A stretch of DNA of 64,000 nt from Psettodes erumei. Taxonomy: Eukaryota; Chordata; Actinopteri; Pleuronectiformes; Psettodidae. Every line of letters starts with the position of its first letter. Position 1 is the first letter of the stretch. Shown piece after piece: positions 42,629-55,662 of this stretch. Both the position numbers and the translations under genes were made by a program. The stretch spans positions 799,001-863,000 of the forward strand of contig JAFBJZ010000620.1 in the NCBI GenBank assembly GCA_016785225.1. Reading direction: 5' to 3'. Below the pieces are notes generated by a model. It was not told where the DNA came from and ran no database searches. It saw nothing but the letters and a program-made list of their open reading frames with translations.

Positions 42629-43405
42629 AACACTTTGTGGCGTCACGGCGGCGGAACTCCTCATCCATTTTACATTTCCGGACCTTCTGGAACAGAACAG
42701 ACCCGCGGACCCAGGTCAGAATTCCTCTCTTTGACTCGTCTCTCTCTCTCTCTCTCTCTCTCTCCTCCCTGGATCTGGCCGGTTGGGATCAGTCGTTCCT
42801 CAAAAGATTTACGGCGTCTCCTGAGTCTTGACGTCCTCATCTGAGAGGACCGAACAGTAATGTCGAGGGAAGGTCGATGGAAACGCAGAACGCTCGGAAC
42901 GCCGTCGGAGAGACGGGGCTGAGACCGGCAGCGATCGACGGACATTACTGAGGCGGTGTTAGTGAAAAAAAAAAAAAAAAAATGGACATGTTCTCTGAGG
43001 GACAGGGCCTCCACCCTGGGACAGACGGGAAACCCTCCTTTGAGGAAGAACTGAGCTTTGTACAGTCGTTTTGTTTGTTCGTTTAATTTGTCACATCCAT
43101 CGCTGACAGTAGCACCGACCCACCTTTTATCCCCCCCCCTCCTCCTCCTCCTCCTTCGGCAGATGCGGCAGGTAACGGTGAAGATGTAGAAGGTGGTATG
43201 TTTTCTGTGTTGTCTCTCTCTCTCGTCTGTCTCCGCCCCCTGAGGCCGGGGCCTGAAACGGGACAACGGATCTTTCCACAAACCCACGAAAGGGCTAAAA
43301 CGCTGTGAGCGCAGACCTGGGCCGAACACTGCGGTTTGACTCAGGTCTGCTGGAGTTGTAGCGAGATGTTAGCGTGACCCGCCACGAAAAGGAGCTGCGT
43401 CACAG

Positions 43406-43451
<46 letters not shown>

Positions 43452-43757
43452 AAAGATGTCCTGGTCTGAACACTGCAGATCGTTTTCCTGCGGTCGGTCG
43501 AGCTCAGACAGAACAAACCCCCCCCCCATTCCCAATAATGGTATTACCCCCCTTCCACAAGGAAGCCAGAGTATTAAATGACTATTAACCCCCCCCCCAT
43601 TCGAGATATGCAATATGCTACAGTAGATGTACAGTTAGACGTATGGGACTCGTATAGATATGGCAATATGGTGAGAGAAGATTATATTTATGAATCAGTG
43701 TGTTAGAATAAAATGTCAGCAAGGTTTAAAGGTCACAGAAAGGATGATGCTGATGTA

Positions 43758-43800
<43 letters not shown>

Positions 43801-43806
43801 GTCCCC
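42629..43806 (+). other. cacna1i: cacna1i 3'UTR (predicted)
   Basis: Sequence from the stop to the first convincing poly(A) signal. Contains (CT)n 42741-42763, an A-run near 42967-42981 and (CA)n 43407-43448. The extent is an inference from the poly(A) signal. Confidence 0.5.
43707..43712 (+). terminator. candidate poly(A) signal of cacna1i
   Basis: AATAAA about 1.08 kb after the stop codon, followed some 50 nt later by a (GT)n tract (43759-43802) that could act as the GU-rich downstream element. An ATTAAA at 43573-43578 and a second AATAAA at 44364-44369 are alternatives. Confidence 0.5.
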
Positions 43807-46604
43807 CCCCCCGACCATGCATGTGGGCTCTTCACGTTTGTTTTCTTAATGTCACTCTAGTGTCAGATAAAAAGTTGAGATGGATTTTCCAACGGCCTCT
43901 GAGGTTCTTCTTTCCGAACGCGTCGCGGTTTGTCAGTCGTTCGCACAACAACAACAGAGGGAACCTCGTGTGTTGTGTAAGCGATGTCCCGCGCGGCGTG
44001 GCCGGCGACCGATCTCGATGAATTAAATTGAAGAATTCAGCTCGAGGCTTTGACTTCGCTTGAGAAGATTCCCTCTTGAACGTTCCGTATAATTTTCCGC
44101 TACGCGTTTTTTTTTTTTTCCTTGTGGCGACTCAGCGTTTCGCTGTCTGCGTAGCTTCCTGTTGGAGCGCGTGCCGCTCATTGTGATGAGCTGCAGCTTC
44201 ACCTCGCCGTTGTTTTTCCGCCCTGTCATCGCGTCTAATTTAATCCACCAGGGGTAAAGGAAGAGTCCATCTTGGAAATTGGCTGCACCTGAGGTCCAGT
44301 GGCGGCGGCGAAGACATTTTTCTGCGTTGTGTGTGTGCAGACACGCTGAAGTACGTTTACAGTAATAAAGAGGAGGTGCAGTTTTACAGGAGACGACTGA
44401 GGTGATCTGGACATGCCATGCCCCCCTGACCCCTGACCCCTGACCCCTCCAGAACCTGGACCAGGAGAGACCAAACAGGTAAACGGACTTTGCCCTTCAG
44501 CAGGTACAGAGCCTCCTCACCCACGGAAACGCAGCCTGGCTGTGTTCGGCTCGCCGCTTTCCTTTGCGGGCTGGAGGGAACAACACTTAGTGCGACTTGT
44601 TAAGTTTTTGTCGCACCGAGGGACGCGGAACAATTACTGTCTGTAATTAGTCGCACAAGCTTTGTGGAGCTTTCGCCACGAAACATCCTGCATAAACAAA
44701 CGGAGCGGGTCCGAAGAGGGACGTCTGTTTCACCCCCCCGGCGTTATTCAGTTCCAGCTCCGCGAGCAGATTCCTCCGCTGGCGTCCGCACGCACACACA
44801 CACACACACACACACTCTGCGCTCAGTCCGAGGGGATCCCGGGAAATAATCTCCTTGACAAATATTTGAACACTGTAAACAACAGTTCTGGGCTCTGCTA
44901 TTACTTCTTCAGATTTAATTCTTCTTCTTCCAGAACAACCGGTTGCTCTGGAAACGCTGCAGCTGTGCGATGGAGGACGTGATCAGACCTGCATGTAGTT
45001 GTTAGCAGGGTAGTAGACTACAATGACCAACATGGAAATGAGGATTTTACCTGCTAAACATCAGGATGTTAGCACGGAGCCGTTAGCATTTAGCTGCAGA
45101 GGCTGCTACACCAACATGTGTGATTTTTTTTTTTTTTTTTTTTTTGGCAATATAAATGATATTAATTTGAATTAAATATCCGCCATAAAAGCTTTTAATG
45201 TGTAGCTACATGAACGATCACCTCGAGCTTCCTCTTGTCTTGCTTCTGTGCATATTCTCTTCTTCTTCTCTTCTTTTTTCCCATCCGTCCATCCTCAGTT
45301 ACACCGCACCTCCACTCTTCCCTCCGACGTCTCTCGCTCCTCTTTCATCTCTTATTTTCCTCTGATCTCACCGCGGCTGCAGCTGCCACTTCCAAAAGAA
45401 AACGTCATTAGTGAAATATATTTGACACAGAAATTAATTCCAACTCTTATTTTCTGCTCCTTTCCCGCCTTTCCTGAGAACAAAAGAACTTCTGCCTGTA
45501 AATCCTCGAGCTGACGCGTGACGACGCGCTTAGAGATCGTCACCTGCAAATTAAAGGGTTGGGTCACATCTGCGCAGCGTCTGACATGAACACGTTTGTC
45601 GGCACAGCTGGATTAAAGCGATCAGGAGCCCCGGGGTGAAAGTGAGCCGCAGTCCCCTCCCTGTTCTCAGCATGTTCCCTGTCCCCTTCACTTACCTTCT
45701 GCTTAAAGCAGCCGACCGGCGCTCCTGCACTGAACCATGGCTGAGCCCAGGTTTCCTGTGAGTCGGCTAATTAACAGTCATTTCATTCATTTGGGATTTT
45801 TTCTTCCACTTTATGACTCGGCCACATTTCCTCCAATAATCAAAAATGGTTTCATATTTCAGCGCCAGCGGTTCGAGCACGACTCCAGTCCGGTGCATCA
45901 GCGTGGTTGTATCCGTCCATTACTGTTGACTTGATTAGATAACAGTAGTTAATGACTTAGTTCTGTCTTTTCATTGTGTTTGTCATCGACGTAGATGTTC
46001 CACTTTTAATGTGCAAATTCACGCAGGGCGCCATCGCCCTATTTTTCAAGGCAGCGACCGTAAAAAAAAAAAAACAACCGTAAATATGAATTGCTCTACT
46101 TAAAAACTCATCCAACTGTATCATTAGACCGGGAATTACAGGAATTCACAAGGACATTTTTGAAAATATCTTTTTGTAATTGAATATGAATCCACAGCCA
46201 GATGAAAGGTCAGGCATGAAGTTATTACAGTTCATCATCTGGACCAAATTTCCTTGAACTTTATGTAACTCTGAGCAAGTTTTTATTATTATTATTATTA
46301 TTATTAAGTATTAAAGAATGGAAATGGCTTTTGGCCTGGCGTTCTCTCAGATGCATAATGCACAATGCATAATGCATTCTCATTTTGACTGGTAATATTT
46401 AAAATAACATTAGGTGTACTGCCAGTGCTGAGCACGGCGTGTGACGTGGTTAGCGGGTGGTGGGGCTCCGCCCACAGTCTCCCCTTCACCCAACGCAGGC
46501 GAGCCAGGCTGCCAAACACCGGACAGGAAAACTACTCGGCGCCGGTTCAGGAAAGTCAAATTCTGCCAGCGAAGCCAATCTGGTTCTGCATGGAGAGCAA
46601 GGCT

Positions 46605-46644
<40 letters not shown>

Positions 46645-48636
46645 GGGAATCTCCTGGGACATCTACACTCTAATCAAAGGCAGCATGTAAACAAACCACA
46701 GGCTAACAGGTACGGTAGGTGTCCAGACTAATTTCAGGGAGCTGTAATTAGATCCGGATCAGCTGACTGTGACCAGGGATCCAGAGTGAGACCATCAGCA
46801 GACAGGGTGATTCGACACCTGACGGGGGGGCAGATAGATGGCTGATAGATGGGTGCTAGATGAACGGAGAGAGGGATCGATTAATTTATTTTATAGATGA
46901 CGTGTTACTGGATGGATATAAAACGGTGCTGAAACACAACAACATCTGGACCAGTGCTAATAATAAAAAATTAATCCAAAATCTAATCCCTGTATCAGAC
47001 CCTCCACTCTGACAGAAGGGGAGGGGCGCCAGCTGTGGCGGGTCGTCAGATGTTGGCCAGCTGTGAGGCTCCAGAGCTTCATCCCTGTTGCTCCACATCT
47101 GGTCCTCGCCCAGCTCGGGGCGTGTGAAGCACGGCCACGTTAAAACCCGCCTACCTGCCACCTCCACTCCTGCGGCGCGCTTCACCGCCTCCTAATTGGG
47201 AACCCGGAACAAGGACACGTTCAATATGCTGTGGTCGTTAAACGTTGTGCGGCGTCGCTGACGAGCGCTGGGACACACTCAGAAGTGTCGCTCTTCACCG
47301 AATCGAGGCTTCAGAATGACAGTATCTCCTCTGGAAGAATATTTTCCTCTGAGGACTAATTTCAAATAAAGAATACGACCCCCGTGCTCGTTTTCAAACA
47401 CCAGCCTCAGTCCAACCATCTGTGACTTTGCAGCTCCCACACTGGATTAGGACATAACGTGATAGCGACAAAATTACCCCCTTTTCAAAAAAAAAAAGTG
47501 CCAGTCCTGCAGTCCAACACAGTTTAGTGACAAAAATATAATCAGAAATTAAATTAGACACACAAACTGAGGAGGGTCAGGGGTGGTTTTAGTCATGAAC
47601 ACACACGCATCCTCGACAAACCATGTGTGACCACTTGATGGAATTTACAGTGCGGTAACAAGATAAGAGCTCTCTCAATTTAATTCCCATTCCCATTAAA
47701 AAAAAAAAAAACGTAATTAGGCGGCAGCGAGCAGACCGGTCGGCGACAGATAGCCAGTTAATCAGTGGAACGGCTACACGTGCGTTTCCTCTCTGACCGC
47801 GCCGCGTCGCTCAATGAGAAGCCGTCAAGGGCAGGGAAACGAGGAGGCAGCGCCGGGGCGCAATTACCATCCCTGCGTTTCCCTATCTCCGGCTCAGGCT
47901 CAGCTTAGAGCTCGGCGCCACGTTTGAGGAGACAATGGGAGAAGTCGCTTCAAAATGAGCCGCGTGGAGGGCGCCAAGCATGCGGCGGTCTGGCACGCCG
48001 GCCTCATCCCGCCGCAGCCAGCGAGGGCCGGAGACAATGGGAGAGTGATGGGCTCTGAATCTCCGCTGGCAGAGACGGATGCACTGACTCATCCACGTTG
48101 TGTGTGCGCGCGGTCGGTCACGCACACGCGGAGGTCGCCGCACAAACCGACTTTTCACCTCTTGCGGTTGTTTGATGCCTGCACATTGGGACAGCGAATT
48201 TACCGAATTTCCTTTTTTTTTTTAAGGGGAACGGGGGCGTGTCCACTTTATTTTCATGATCCAAATAAATAACATATTCCAACCATCTTAATGTCAAACA
48301 TATCGTCTGCTTGACGTGACAACGTCACGAAATGTGACGTCACAGACTCAACAGCAACTCATCTTACTGACATAAACGAACTAGCTAGCTTGTAAGCCTG
48401 CAGACCACACAGCAACCAATTGAATTCACTGCATGCGGTGCCAAGGTTTGCTGTCAAATGCTAATCAGATACGTGTGCGTTAAGCTCCGGTGTGACCGCA
48501 CATGAAAGCGCGTGGGCGGGAGCGTACGCGTCGCCTCGTTTCAGCACCATCAAGCGAAGCTGAAGAGGGACGGAGGCAGATTGAAAATGAAGCACGTTAC
48601 TACGACAATGACTCTGTAGACTCTCCAGCGAAATGA

Positions 48637-48673
<37 letters not shown>

Positions 48674-51600
48674 TGCTTGTGCGTGCCTGCCCGTGCTCAT
48701 CAGTGTGATTGAGAGCTGAGGGGCACTGCTGTGTAAATCCTATCACATCATTTGTAATTCTGGCTAAACTGTAATTCCCGGGCTAAATGGCTTGACAGGG
48801 GAATAAGAGGAGGAAGTGGTGGAGGAGGAAGAGGAGGAGGAGGAGGAGGAGGAGGAGAACGCTGGTTGGGTCAGCGCTGCAATGAGCTATTTGCTTTCTA
48901 ATAGAAAGGACAAAAGCATCAGTGTGGGGGGGCTGAGGCCGGTGGAGCTCAATGAGAAGGAGGGTCACCAGGTTGGTCTTCTGTTTAGCCTCTCCTCCTA
49001 TTTACATGTGAATGACTCCCTGGAGAACAGCAGGATAACATCTCGACATCCTCGTCGCTCTGCTCACATCGGCCCGTGTACTCGGGTATTCAGGAAGTCG
49101 TGTCCATTTTTCTGCACACAGTAGGCTTTGTTTGCCGACTCCTCTCTCCGCTGCTTCTGTGTCAGTAATGTCAACTCTTCCGGTCACTTCAGATCACTGA
49201 TGGCACGGTTGACCCCCGTCATGTCCGGAGAGCGAAAGCTCTCCAGCTTTCACCGTGACACAGACACTTCCTGCGGATGTTATCAAACGGAGATGTGGCT
49301 CAGCCGCCCGCTGACGCGTGATGACGCCGCCGAGGGCAGCACGACCTCATAAAAGCCCCTCGGTGTTCAGCAGCGGACATGCTATAGTTAGCAAAACGCA
49401 CACATCACAGCAGAAAGAAAAAGAAATAATGCTTCTTGCGGTTTGCCAAATCCCCTTCCCTGGAGAGCGTTGTACAATCACAGCTTAGCGACTGGAACAA
49501 AGCACAGCAGGCCTGACAAACACACGAGCGCATGTGTAAGGAACGAGTGTAACAGCTGCGTTTTGCTCCAACATCACCTGCAAGCCTCAGCATGTCTGCC
49601 TGACCGACTTAACAACCTGCCCACTGTTCCTGCCCAGGCCAAATTAGCCAGGTACATTAGTATGGGACCACACAACACAACAACAGTCCTGCAGGTTGCA
49701 GTGATCAGGACTGCACCTGCAGGACTGCAAATTAAAGGACATTGGGTCCTTGTTCATTTCTGTTCCTTCAAGTAGATGTTCACTAAGAAAAAACAGTTTC
49801 ATTGGAAAAACAAGAGCTTTCCGTGGAGATAACCTTTCTTTTTAAGAGAAGGTTGGGTACACCCAAAGAAATATCACACGACCATCAGATGTAATTTCTT
49901 ACAAAAACCCCCCCAGAACCTTAAGGGAGCTAGTCAAAGTATTACATTTTCCATTTATGTTGATTTATCCCAAATATTTCCCCCTTTGATCCTCCAGCTT
50001 ATTTGCTAAGTGGGAGTGTTGCTCCGCAGGCATGATGTAACACCTTTGCAGCCTTTGAGCTCGGGCGTTGTGTTGCTGCAGTGCTCGCGGCCGCCCTTCG
50101 CTTTTCAGCAGGAGGAAAAAAGCCTTTAACTGTATTCAGTCTCCGAGATTTATAGGTGTGCGATTAGATGGAGAGGAATAGATTGGTTCCTGTTCTGGAT
50201 TTCTTCTTATTTCCTCACCCTTACAAGCTGCTCCAGCGTCTCCGGCTGGATAGCAGCACTCCATCAGAAAAACCTACCGACTGATAAGGCGATGGAAGGA
50301 TGCGCCTTTACTGCACGGAGCAGATGAAACTCATTTACCGCATGCAAAAATATACAAATATTTCCTTTCACCGCAAAGCTCAACGTGATTAACCCAGAGT
50401 CGATTTACCACGGCAGGTTACTTCAATTTTCAGGTTGGAGTTCCTCCAGAATATCAGTGTTTTTGGTGGTGTCTTTTTGGGTCTGTTATCAATCAGATGG
50501 GGTTATTGATCTGTAACCATCAAACCCAAATGACATTACTCTTCTGAATTGGAGGGGTAAATGTTGTCACCTGTTTGTGCCATGTGGCCCTAATGGAAGC
50601 TGCGCTGAGTGAACAGAGTAAAGCTTTAAGGAAAACCGGACCGGAGCTCTGCTGAGTCCGGATGTGACGGATGAACTGGTGCAGGGGTAGAGACGGTGTC
50701 GCTCTGAGGCTGGTCAGACCGACCTGGACTCCTCTTCTTCATTCTTCTGGGTAAAACGGTTGTTTGTGCTTGTTTTTCTTCACGTTGAGCCTCCTCATCC
50801 ACACACCTTCATGTTGTTTTGGTGCAGATCACAGGTTGAATTCAGAGAGGGGAACAAATGGGTTTCTCTCTTGCTGAGCCACTAATTGGCCACAGTGTTC
50901 GGGCCCGACCTTTCCCCCTGCACCAGCACACAGCAGCACTCTACCACTTTTAAAAAAAAAAAAAAAAAATCAGATTTCTGGTGAGATGGCAGACGTGAAC
51001 TCCATGAAGCTCTCAACCTGTACATCTGCCACATCAGCCTGTTAATTAACAGCAAACATCTGCCGGCTGCGGTGGAGGGGAGTGAAGAGTGAGGGGGAAT
51101 AAACACAGAGCTCCAGATCCACCGAATATTACAGTAGCCAAACATTCAGCAGTGTAGGGTTGAGTTTCTGACTGAAGAGATAAAGCTATAACATTACTCT
51201 CTGCATACTCATATATTCAGTCATATATACAGTCATATGTTTATGGCAGCGTTTGAACCATTAGTGACCTTTCTCAACTAAATTCACACTAATATTTTAC
51301 AGTGTTTTCAACTTTGTTGTTGACCAGTGAAAAGCTAATGATGACGATGAAGCTAACTCATTAGCTGCTGGAGCATTTAAAAGAAAACAGGCTTGATTTT
51401 TAGACAGCTATTAGTTGGTGGAAAAAATTACTTTCTAGATAAGCAGTGTGAACTTATTACGTTATTCTTATCATTATATTATGTTATGTTTGTTAGCACC
51501 CACAGCTAACTAGCCCTCTAACTGTTGAGCATGCTAACTGAGTGTTAGCAAGCAGCAAGCATGTTAGCTTGGACAGAATGAAATCGTGTGACAACAAAAG

Positions 51601-54600
51601 GGCGGGGATGAATAAATGGCCAAAGACAGAGAAAATGTACAGACAGACATTGTGGCTGGTTAGCATGTTAGTGCTCGTACTATACGTGACAAAACTTTTT
51701 GTTATGGCGTGTTATTCCAGACCAACAACAGCCATAAAAAGATCATATTTACGTCTCCATCATCAAAATGTAAATTGCACAATCCTGCATCATAGTAATG
51801 TAAATGCATCTGTTATTTAACCGCTGAGGCTTCCTGTACGCATTCTGATTTTCATGCTCTCGTAGTGGATTACACAGTCACAGTGTATATTCTCACACAC
51901 ACACGCCTTGAGTCGACCCACGCAACCCAATTCATGTCAGAGCAGCGTGTGACGCAATCGTGAGGGGAATAATCGCTTCCTCCTCAGCTGCGTTTTCTGT
52001 CTGAGCTCCGTTTCACCTTGCAAATGCTGAACAACCATTTGAATCTGTTAACCTCCATATGATCAATTTATGCACAGCCTGACTGAATAAGCATTGATTT
52101 CTTTTCTTTTCTTTCCTTTTTTTTTCGCTCACAGACTTAACCGGGTTGGTGGCGAATACGGAGCGAGGCATTAACATGGCGAAAGCATGAAGGCGAGGGG
52201 GAAACGGAGGTCCGCGCTCAATCAGCTGTAATTTCTGCTCAGGCCGGCGAACACGGTGTTGCGGGGACGAGAGTGCACAACCTCTGTCCCTGAACCAATC
52301 AGATCAGTGAACCATGACTTCGCCGCCTCCCGCCCTCTATGTCTGCGTGATATCAGTTTATTGACTCAGACCGCAGGTCACCTCAGTCCCTCCAAGGTCG
52401 CACATGTTATCGTTTGTCGGCTTCAGGTTGTGTGTCTTTGAAAGGATGTTTCTTTGGCCTGGTGTGTGTGTGTTGTCCGATGTGAGGACGGACATCTCGA
52501 CTGTTTTTTTTTTTGACATTCTGCTGTTACCTGCTTGTGATCTGATATTATATGCCTTGATATTTTTTAAACAAAGGCTGGGTAAGGTCGGTGGACAGCA
52601 GCAGATCACGTCTCATTCTGTCAGGATGGTTAAAAAAAACAAACCCGTCAGGTTCTGGTCCTCATGGTCTTGACAACCACAGAATTTCAGATGGTGTTCA
52701 GATGGGAAATAAGATTGCAGACTTGTCAGACTGACAGAGGCCGAAGTTATTACTGTCCGCCACTGCCAACAGCCAATCAGATTTTTGTCAGTTTTTCCAC
52801 TTGCCTACACTTGTCATCTCATTGTCCTGTGAAATAGACGGCATTCAAACATTCACAGCTCTTCTGTTACCAATTATCTTGATGCAGCTGTTTGGCTTTT
52901 GGTAGCTCACAATCCCTGCGCATTAATATCGTCCTTCTCTTCATTTTTAATCGTGGATTTCACAGACAGCGCGAGTGTTGTGGCTTGTAGCAGACCTGCA
53001 GCTCGCAGTGCTGGTACCTCACATTAATAACAAACAGAAGCCATGAACAGAACCACAGGTGCGGACCTCAGGATCATGATGTGTCAGCTGACTGAGTCCT
53101 GCAGGGTCCGACACATAGGTGAGCTTTTCTGAGGCCTTCTCAGTGTTGGAAGGTAAAAAAAAACAACAGGACAAATATAAAACATGAAGGAGGCTTTAAA
53201 GGGGTTATTGCAACTGAAAGAAAATTAAATCAATTTTGAGCTCAGTAGCCAGCATCTTTTGAGAAACGCTTAAACAATAAAGACAGAGGCCATGTTTGTT
53301 TGCTCTGTGGTTATGACGGTGGGTTTCTGTGTGGGTGCACAGAGAAAGAAAAGATTTAAAAAAAGCCACCTCAGCTTTGTGTGGAAGGAGATCCACTAGT
53401 CTCCCACCGCTGTTTGCTGAGTCCATGACATCACATTAGGCAGAAAGCTCTCGCCGACATCAGAGACCCTCACTGTAAGTACATTCACACTCGGGCCACA
53501 TACACCAACATTCATTTCACGCAGGGGAGCAAGTGAAAGCTGGAAATCCAAATAAATAAGATGATCTCGGCCTCTCGGCCTCAACCCGCCGTGTCACATG
53601 ACCCGCGTTCTTAAAGGACGCGTTCAATGCTGAGGTTTGGGTTTAACGCTCACCGGCATCTCGGCGGCTGGAGTCCCAGTTTGACCACCGGGCTGGATCC
53701 AGAGCTGAAAGTGACACATTACAGCACTTAATTAAAAAAAATGTATTTTACATGTCTCTTATCGAGACAAAATCCAGTATTAATATTAATATTTGCCAGA
53801 TGACAAGGCCAACACCTATGTTTTATAATAAGAGCATCATCGTGTGTGTGTGTGATGACAAAATAATCAGCAAACGGGCGGTCACACTTGTCTCGCTGTC
53901 CAAAAATCGCTTTAAGAAGTGAGGGCGGTGAGGCCCTGTCTCCTTACAGTGAAATGTTCCCTTTATAAATATATATATAGAGAAATGAAAAACTCACCCA
54001 CACACACGTGTAGTATATCACACTCGTATATCTTCCTCCTCCCCTTTTTGCCATATGTGCAATTTGCAGCATATCATATCATTCAGGGTTTAAGCCTCAG
54101 CCCACACTTCACATTTCCTCTCTTCATTTCGTGCGGCGCCACCGACCAAAAGCCTCCGAGTGCAAATATATGCAGCGGCTCCTTCGCTGTCGCTGCCACC
54201 CCCCGTCACGTTGATGGGCAATAATTTTCCATCCACATTACGTAACGAAGATAAACCTCTTAAAAAAGTGCCATGCCTCTCAGTGAGAAAATTGCTAATC
54301 CATGTGGATTGCCCGGCTCGGCTGTGGGCGTTCGCCACTCTAATTTTCAATAACGGTCGACATTTGGACGCTTCGCCGCCGTTTCATCGGAAGCGGCGGC
54401 CTCGCTTCATCCGGATGCCCTCGGCCTTCGCGGCTGACACCGACGCAGTAGCTGGACGGACTTCAGAGGGAGTCGTTGGGTTGTGTTTGTTGTGCGCCGG
54501 CGACAACAGGTTTTGTTAAATGACAGCGAGTCGTCTCTTTTTCCTGCCGCCCCGGTCTTCTCCGCTCACGTCGTGATAAACTCCAGACACAATCTCAGCT

Positions 54601-54847
54601 TCGCTCTTTTTTATGCCGTATTTCTCTCTTCATTCTATGGATTAGACGTGGTTGTCTCTCGCCATTAATATTACATTAGAGTAATGTTGCAGAAATGTAT
54701 AACGGAGTGGAATTACACACATGCCCACACACAGAGTGGACCCCCCCACCCCCCACCCCAAACAACACACACACACACACACACACACAAGAGAGAGAGA
54801 GAGAGACCATGGATAAAGGCAGTAAGATTCTTAATAATTCTTGGTCT

Positions 54848-54879
<32 letters not shown>

Positions 54880-55585
54880 TTGATCTCACCACAGCTGAAT
54901 TGGTTCTGTTCTATAAAAGGAAGCGTGGTAGCGTTTGCTGTCACACACGCGTGTGCTTGAATAAAAATAGTCTGGCTGGATCTCGCCGTGCTGTGGCGGT
55001 GGAAGCCGCGGTGAAGTTGTTGTCGTGTCGGGGGTTGACGATGAGCCGTTCATTTCATCCTCGCACTGATTAATGACACTCTTGCATTCCAGCTATTAAA
55101 CTCGTGCAGTGTTTTCTGCAAACAACGCGGCGGAAACGTGCACGCCCAAATTCAGAAAGAGAGATAATGATCGTTGCTGCGAAGGTGCGAAGTGCTCGGC
55201 GGTCTCGACTCTTGGCCCGTGATTGGCCGAGGGGAGATGAGATTACAGCCCCGCCACATTCCATTGATTCGGCACCGTAACTTGATGACAAACGATCTTT
55301 TCGGCGCCGCGAGTTCTGGGGTCCAGCAGCATATTGGCCCCTGTGGATCCACCACTGATTCACATCCTTTTCAGATCCCTCATCCTCACTCTTGTTCTGT
55401 TCTACACACACGTCCTTTGCAGACTATGAAAAGTTAAATGAATAAAAATGTTTAATAGTTATCGATAAATTGTGTTTGGATCCCTGGGGGTGTGGAGGGA
55501 CAAGCGTGAGGCTGAACAGACTAAGGGGACAGTGTCCTAAAAACAAAGTTGTTTTTTTTAGCCTGGCTGCTGATTGAACTTGCTA

Positions 55586-55662
<77 letters not shown>

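Noticed and set aside
41860..42664. Long minus-strand frames (about 245-257 codons) over the last exon
   Set aside because: Antisense to the confirmed Cav3.3 C-tail, which explains the open reading by GC-rich codon use.
42629..42720. Alternative reading of the Cav3.3 C-terminus through HFVASRRRNSSS..
   Set aside because: It lies in another frame than the family-matching C-tail and would require abandoning the SLTSLLAPG sequence.
46886..47185. 99-codon minus-strand frame
   Set aside because: No family resemblance or conserved motif; likely chance.
48541..48562. REST/RE1 half-site TTCAGCACC
   Set aside because: Only the left half matches; the right half (GGACAGCGCC) is absent at any usual spacing.
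54160..54519. 119-codon frame in the intergenic region
   Set aside because: No recognisable domain, no splice-site support and composition like its surroundings.
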